In this document: in pieces, positions 60,023-64,000 of the stretch | How positions within the stretch are numbered: position 1 is the stretch's first letter | How the letters are laid out: every line of letters starts with the position of its first letter | DNA from: Azospirillum halopraeferens DSM 3675 | GTDB lineage: Bacteria > Pseudomonadota > Alphaproteobacteria > Azospirillales > Azospirillaceae | Assembly: GCF_000429625.1 (NCBI RefSeq) | Contig: NZ_AUCF01000013.1 | Span: forward strand, 1-64,000 | DNA length: 64,000 bases | Reading direction: 5' to 3' | Notes under the pieces: generated by a model | Told to the model about the DNA's origin: nothing | Database searches by the model: none | The model's input: the letters and a program-made list of their open reading frames with translations, nothing else | Program-made: the position numbers and the translations under genes

Positions 60023-60943
60023 TCACCGCGCCGGCGTGACACCGCCGGCGGTCGGCCGGGAAACGGCCGTCGGGATCGGTCGCCCGGCCAGGCCAAGCCG
60101 CTCGCGCAGGCTCGGCCGCACGCGGCCGGTACCGAAACTCTGGGTGATGCGGTCCAGCAGGACGGCGAGGATCACCACCGCCAGCCCGCTCTCGAAGCCG
60201 AGGCCGATGTCGAGGCGCTGGATGCCGCGCAGCACCTCGTTGCCCAGCCCGCCCGCTCCGATCATCGAGGCGATCACCACCATCGACAGGGACAGCATGA
60301 TGGTCTGGTTGACGCCGGCCATGATCGACGGCAGGGCCGTCGGCATCTGCACCTTGAACAGGAGCTGGCGCCCGGTGCAGCCGAAGGCGATGCCCGCCTC
60401 CACCAGTTCGCGCGGCACCTGCCGTATCCCCAGGCTGGTGAGCCGCACCGCCGGCGGCATGGCGAAGATGATCGTGGCGAAGGTGCCGGGCACCCGCCCC
60501 AGCCCGAAGAACATCGCCGCCGGGATCAGGTAGACGAAGGCCGGCATGGTCTGCATCAGGTCGAGGATCGGCCGTACCGCCGTCTCCACCCGGTCGCTGC
60601 GCGCCGCCCAGATGCCGAGCGGCAGGCCGATGGCCAGGGCCAGCCCGGTGGCGGTCAGCACCAGGGCGAGCGTGTCCACCGTCTGCTTCCACAATCCCAG
60701 ACCGGCGACCAGCAGCAGCGAGGCCGCCGCGAACAGAGCGAAGCGCCAACCCAGGCGCCAGAAGCCGATGAACACGATCAGACCGGCCAGTGCCAGGCCC
60801 GGCATCGACGACAGCATGGTCTGGACGCCGTCGGCCAGCGCCCCCACCACGGTGTCGATGGCGTCGAACACCCCCTGCCCGTGCGTCAGCAGGAAGGAGA
60901 CGACGGCCTCGGCCCAGTCGCCGAGAGGAATGCGGAAGTCCAT
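60023..60943 (-). CDS. proW: glycine betaine/choline ABC transporter permease
   Basis: This 306-aa integral membrane protein has the binding-protein-dependent permease fold. The EAA loop is EAGIAFGCTGRQLLFKVQMP. Segments VRPILDLMQTMPAFVYLIPA, MFFGLGRVPGTFATIIFAMP and SMVVIASMIGAGGLGNEVLR are typical of ProW/OpuAB. It lies three bases after the ATPase gene and 37 bases before the binding-protein gene. Confidence 0.94.
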   Translation of the reverse strand: MDFRIPLGDWAEAVVSFLLTHGQGVFDAIDTVVGALADGVQTMLSSMPGLALAGLIVFIGFWRLGWRFALFAAASLLLVAGLGLWKQTVDTLALVLTATGLALAIGLPLGIWAARSDRVETAVRPILDLMQTMPAFVYLIPAAMFFGLGRVPGTFATIIFAMPPAVRLTSLGIRQVPRELVEAGIAFGCTGRQLLFKVQMPTALPSIMAGVNQTIMLSLSMVVIASMIGAGGLGNEVLRGIQRLDIGLGFESGLAVVILAVLLDRITQSFGTGRVRPSLRERLGLAGRPIPTAVSRPTAGGVTPAR

Positions 60944-60946
60944 GGC

Positions 60947-62143
60947 TCAGCGTGTCCGTCCCAGGGTTTCCAGATAGGCGGTCTTGGAGATCGCCCCGAC
61001 ATAGGCGCCCGCCTCGTCCACCACCGGCAGGGGATAGGGCGCCGCGGTCAGGCGGGTCAGCACCTCCTCCATCGCCATGGCGGCGGGCAGCGGCTCGACC
61101 CCCGGCAGCAGGGCGTCGTCCAGCGTCGCCCCGCCGTTGCCCCGGTCGATGGCGGCCAGCAGGGATTCCACCGACACCACACCGTGGAACCGCCGCTTGC
61201 CGTCGCGGACGTAGCCGAACTCCCGGTCGCGTTCACGAAGCTGGCGGACCGCGGCGCGCGGTCCCTCGCCGGTGTGGCGGATCAGCGTCACCTGGTCACC
61301 GCGGGCGATGTCACCGGCCGTCAGGCACTTGGTGACATCGATGTTGCGGAAGAACGAGCGGACGTAGTCGTTGGCCGGGTTCTTCAGGATCTCGTCGGGA
61401 CGGCCGATCTGCACGATCCGCCCGCCCTCCATGATGGCCAGGCGGTCGCCGATGCGGATCGCCTCGTCCAGGTCGTGGCTGATGAAGACGATGGTCCGCT
61501 GGCGCTCCGCCTGCAGGCGCAGCAGCTCGTCCTGCATTTCCGTGCGGATCAGCGGATCCAGCGCCGAGAACGCCTCGTCCATCAGCAGCACGGCGGGTTC
61601 GTTGGCCAGCGCCCGGGCCAGCCCGACCCGCTGCTGCATGCCGCCCGACAGCTCGTGCGGCCAGCTTTCGGCGTGGGCGCCCAGCCCCACCGCCTCCAGC
61701 GCCGCCTGCGCCCGGTCGCGCCGGGTGCGGGCGTCGACGCCGGCGACGTCCAGCCCGAAGGCGGCGTTCTGCCAGACCCGCAGGTGGGGCATCAGCGCGA
61801 AGCTCTGGAACACCATGCCCATGCGGCGCCGGCGCAGATCGATCAACTCGTTCCGGTCCATGCGGTTGATGTCGCGGCCGTCGATCAGGATCTCGCCGGA
61901 CGTGGCGTCGATCAGGCGGTTCAGCAGGCGGATCAGCGTCGATTTGCCGGACCCCGAAAGCCCCATGACGACGAAGATCTCCCCCGCCTCCACATCGAAG
62001 CTGGCGTCGTGGACACCGACGGTCATGCCGGTCCGCGCGAAGATCTCGTCGCGCCCCAGCCCGTCGGCCAGCATGGCAAGCGCGGTGTCCGGCCGGTTGC
62101 CGAAGATCTTGGTGACGCCCCTGGCGGCGATTTGAATGGCCAT
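60947..62143 (-). CDS. proV: glycine betaine/choline ABC transporter ATP-binding protein
   Basis: This 398-aa ATPase has Walker A GLSGSGKST (61-69), the Q-loop in GMVFQSFALMPHL, the signature LSGGMQQRVGLARAL and Walker B VLLMDEAFSALDPL. Two CBS-like domains at the C-terminus (about 275-398) are the ionic-strength or nucleotide sensor of ProV/OpuAA. The ATG at 62143 gives the canonical MAIQIAARGVTKIFG. It heads the operon proV-proW-proX. Confidence 0.95.
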   Translation of the reverse strand: MAIQIAARGVTKIFGNRPDTALAMLADGLGRDEIFARTGMTVGVHDASFDVEAGEIFVVMGLSGSGKSTLIRLLNRLIDATSGEILIDGRDINRMDRNELIDLRRRRMGMVFQSFALMPHLRVWQNAAFGLDVAGVDARTRRDRAQAALEAVGLGAHAESWPHELSGGMQQRVGLARALANEPAVLLMDEAFSALDPLIRTEMQDELLRLQAERQRTIVFISHDLDEAIRIGDRLAIMEGGRIVQIGRPDEILKNPANDYVRSFFRNIDVTKCLTAGDIARGDQVTLIRHTGEGPRAAVRQLRERDREFGYVRDGKRRFHGVVSVESLLAAIDRGNGGATLDDALLPGVEPLPAAMAMEEVLTRLTAAPYPLPVVDEAGAYVGAISKTAYLETLGRTR

Positions 62144-62634
62144 TCGCAGTCGCTTTCCCTCGGCCGGAACGGGTCCGGCTCCGGAGCCCCCCGACGGCCC
62201 CGGCTGTGTGTCATCAGTTGGTTCGAAAAAGCGGGCCGCCGGGCACGGCTGAGGACCGGAGTCCCAATGCGGCGCGCACGAGCGGTCGCGGCGCCACGAA
62301 GTCCCGCATAGTTCTTCCGGCCGAGCCAATCAAACAAAGGCTCACGCCAAACAGGATGTACCGACTCCGCATCCGCCGGGATGGAAGATCCGTGAGTCCA
62401 GAATTAAAGGAAACCAATGATCGGTTCCGGTATTCCTCCTTCCAGTTGGCGACCGGCGAAGCGCCGACAGCGCACAATGGACGCCGGAGTGGCGCCGGAA
62501 CGGGCAAGTCATGCCCGATTCGGAGATCACACTACCAAAGCCGGACGGGGATTTGAAGCCTTTTATCCCAAAAGGGGCAGAACCACCACAAACGGGGAAG
62601 AGGCGAGCCTATTTAAAGGCCAAAAATCCTTTTT
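62144..62634. other. 491-base intergenic stretch, no gene recognised
   Basis: This lies between the proV start and the stop of the MFS gene on the same strand. The part from about 62400 to 62640 is clearly less GC-rich than the rest of the window, with CCTTTT-ATCCC-AAAAGG (about 62559-62575) and runs such as TATTTAAAGGCC and CCTTTTTC. Short reading frames exist on both strands but none has a ribosome site with family resemblance. The proV promoter is expected here, but no clean -35/-10 pair was found. Confidence 0.4.
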
Positions 62635-63912
62635 CTAAGACTTTGATCCGGTATTTGCGGAGGTGTTGGGTGCAGGGTCCTCTTCCTCGGGAGCGCTCCG
62701 CGGGTCCAGGGGGGCGGCGACCGGCGTGGTACGGGTCAGCACATGGAACGGCCCCTGCCGCTCCGCCGGGACAGGGTCGCGGGCGGCCATCCGCCACAGG
62801 CCGAACGCGACGGAAGCGACGGCGACGATGGCGCAGAACAGGAACAGACCCGGCGGCCCGGCAAGCGTCATGGCGATGGACGCGCCGAACGGGCCGGCGG
62901 TGGCACCGATGGAATAGCCCAGCACCAGGCCGCCGCTGGCCGACACCATGTCGGCGGGATCCAGGTGGTCGTTGGTGTGGGCGACGCACAGGGGATAGAG
63001 GGCGAAGGTGATGCCGCCGAACAGCGACACCAGCACCAGCAGCCACGCGAAGCCGATGCCGCCGGCCAGCGCCATGGCCGCGCTGACCGCCACCAGGGCG
63101 GCGAACAGGACCACCAGCACCTTGCGCCGGTCGAACACGTCCGACAGGCGGCCCAGCGGCCATTGCAGCAGCACGCCCCCGAGGATGGCAGCACTCATGA
63201 ACAGCGCGGTGTCGGCGGTGTCGTAGCCGAGCTGGCGGGCGTAGGCCGGCGCCAGGCTGTAGAGCGCGCCGGTGACCAGACCGCTGATCAGGGTGCCGAA
63301 GACGCCCAGCGGCGAGGCCGCGTAGAGGCGGGCGAACCCGAACGACCGCACGTTCGGCAACTGAGGCGGCGTCTGGCGGGTCAGCGCCACCGGCACCAGG
63401 GCCAGGGCCAGCACTATGGCGATGATGGTGTAGAGCAGCCGCCCGGTCTCGTCCTGCAGGTTCAGCAGGAACTGCCCGCCGCCTTGCCCGCCGTAGACGC
63501 TGATCATGTAGAAGGACAGGATCTGCCCGCGGGTCTGCGCCGTGGCGTTGTGGTTCAGCCAGCTTTCGACGCAGACGAACAGCCCGGCCATGCAGAAGCC
63601 GGCGATCAGCCGCAGCACGCCCCACAGCACCAGGTTGCCGCTGATCGAGTGGCCCAGCGTCGCCGCCGCCAGGATGGCGGCCAGCGCGCTGAAGGCACGG
63701 ATGTGCCCGACCGCGCGGATCAACGTGAAGGCGCGCAGCGACCCGATGGTCAGCCCCGCGAAATAGCCGGCCATGACGACGCCGATGGCCAGCGGCGGCT
63801 GTGCGGCGTCGGACATGCGCACGCTGAGCAGGGTGCCCAGCGTGCCGGTGCCGGCCATCATCATGGCCATGGCCACCAGAAGGACGAGAACGGGGCGGAC
63901 CAGGGCAGCCAT
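62635..63912 (-). CDS. major facilitator superfamily transporter
   Basis: This 425-aa protein has twelve hydrophobic helices. The MFS pattern is seen in GYFAGLTIGSLRAFTLIRAVGH, split across helix 2 and loop 2-3, and in ESWLNHNATAQTRGQILSFY. The second-half motif LQWPLGRLSDVFDRRKVLVV is also present. It resembles the YcaD group of MFS carriers, whose substrates are unknown. The last 40 residues are a Pro/Glu-rich cytoplasmic tail. Confidence 0.88.
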   Translation of the reverse strand: MAALVRPVLVLLVAMAMMMAGTGTLGTLLSVRMSDAAQPPLAIGVVMAGYFAGLTIGSLRAFTLIRAVGHIRAFSALAAILAAATLGHSISGNLVLWGVLRLIAGFCMAGLFVCVESWLNHNATAQTRGQILSFYMISVYGGQGGGQFLLNLQDETGRLLYTIIAIVLALALVPVALTRQTPPQLPNVRSFGFARLYAASPLGVFGTLISGLVTGALYSLAPAYARQLGYDTADTALFMSAAILGGVLLQWPLGRLSDVFDRRKVLVVLFAALVAVSAAMALAGGIGFAWLLVLVSLFGGITFALYPLCVAHTNDHLDPADMVSASGGLVLGYSIGATAGPFGASIAMTLAGPPGLFLFCAIVAVASVAFGLWRMAARDPVPAERQGPFHVLTRTTPVAAPLDPRSAPEEEDPAPNTSANTGSKS

Positions 63913-63919
63913 CGCCGGA

Positions 63920-64000
63920 TCACCCGCCGCCGGAAGACGCTGCGGCCCGGGCCAGATCGGCCCAGCGGGTGCCGACGGTGCGGGCGAAGGCCTGCTGAGC
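63920..64000 (-). CDS. C-terminal fragment of a gene running off the window
   Basis: Reading the minus strand from the window edge gives AQQAFARTVGTRWADLARA, then AASSGGG and a TGA at 63922-63920, seven bases ahead of the MFS start. The frame is open to the edge and the composition is protein-like, but only 26 residues are visible. No family can be named. Confidence 0.4.
   Translation of the reverse strand, partial: AQQAFARTVGTRWADLARAAASSGGG

Noticed and set aside
62417..62638. Small reading frame of 73 codons between proV and the MFS gene
   Set aside because: There is no family resemblance and no convincing ribosome site, and its composition is not like that of the neighbouring proteins; the region is treated as intergenic.

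Overview
The window comes from a very GC-rich alphaproteobacterium, most likely a member of the Rhodospirillales (Azospirillum/Rhodospirillum-like). The evidence is the 5' end of a 16S gene with a short alphaproteobacterial V1 loop, a CckA cell-cycle kinase directly behind flhB, a CheD, a DUF2849-cysI-DUF934/cysH sulfur locus, and a plain type III flagellar export set. Coding density is high, many neighbours overlap by 4 bases (ATGA/GTGA), and no insertion sequence, prophage or CRISPR array was seen. The genus cannot be fixed from this sequence alone.

Layout. 1-620: 5' end of an rrn operon on the minus strand with leader, boxA and promoter. 0.6-2.2 kb: a DUF2390 gene and phosphofructokinase. 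2.3-7.1 kb: a DUF465 gene and an RND adaptor/permease pair. 7.1-8.8 kb: purEK behind a clear promoter. 9.0-14.2 kb: an EAL protein, a DUF599 membrane protein, an MlaA-like protein and a sensor kinase. 14.2-19.2 kb: glycine cleavage operon gcvT-H-PA-PB plus a ribbon-helix-helix gene, behind a tandem glycine riboswitch. 19.3-25.1 kb: AEC transporter, lipoprotein, ispH, pyk, a TPR protein and a cNMP-FHA protein. 25.2-26.1 kb: two small unknown proteins, one with a FlaG-like motif. 26.1-28.5 kb: cheD-methyltransferase-exo/endonuclease-like operon. 28.6-32.1 kb: assimilatory sulfur genes around a divergent control region. 32.1-35.7 kb: nnrS behind an FNR/DNR-type box, then a hybrid sensor kinase whose phospho-acceptor His is Gln. 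35.7-37.5 kb: threonine dehydratase-like enzyme and a small lipoprotein.

37.5-46.5 kb is the flagellar and cell-cycle block: a minus-strand operon for an FlhB C-domain paralogue, an unknown 120-aa protein, FliO and FliP; a two-gene copper-handling pair; and a plus-strand operon flgB-flgC-fliE-fliQ-fliR-flhB followed by cckA. 46.5-49.8 kb: a TRAP-type binding protein overlapping a diguanylate cyclase. 50.0-51.1 kb: recA with an SOS-type promoter and a strong terminator. 51.1-56.9 kb: a glycine-zipper lipoprotein and a TetR-adaptor-RND operon. 57.1-62.1 kb: a BetT-like BCCT transporter convergent with a ProVWX-type ABC importer, together a compatible-solute or choline uptake locus. 62.6-64 kb: an MFS transporter and the tail of one more gene.

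Most of the window is ordinary chromosomal housekeeping and accessory sequence. The observations most worth following are the pseudo-kinase hybrid regulator, the NPTH-less FlhB paralogue with its unknown partner, the operator-controlled small-protein locus at 25.2 kb, the binding protein/diguanylate cyclase pair, and the repeat-rich control region between the sulfur operons.
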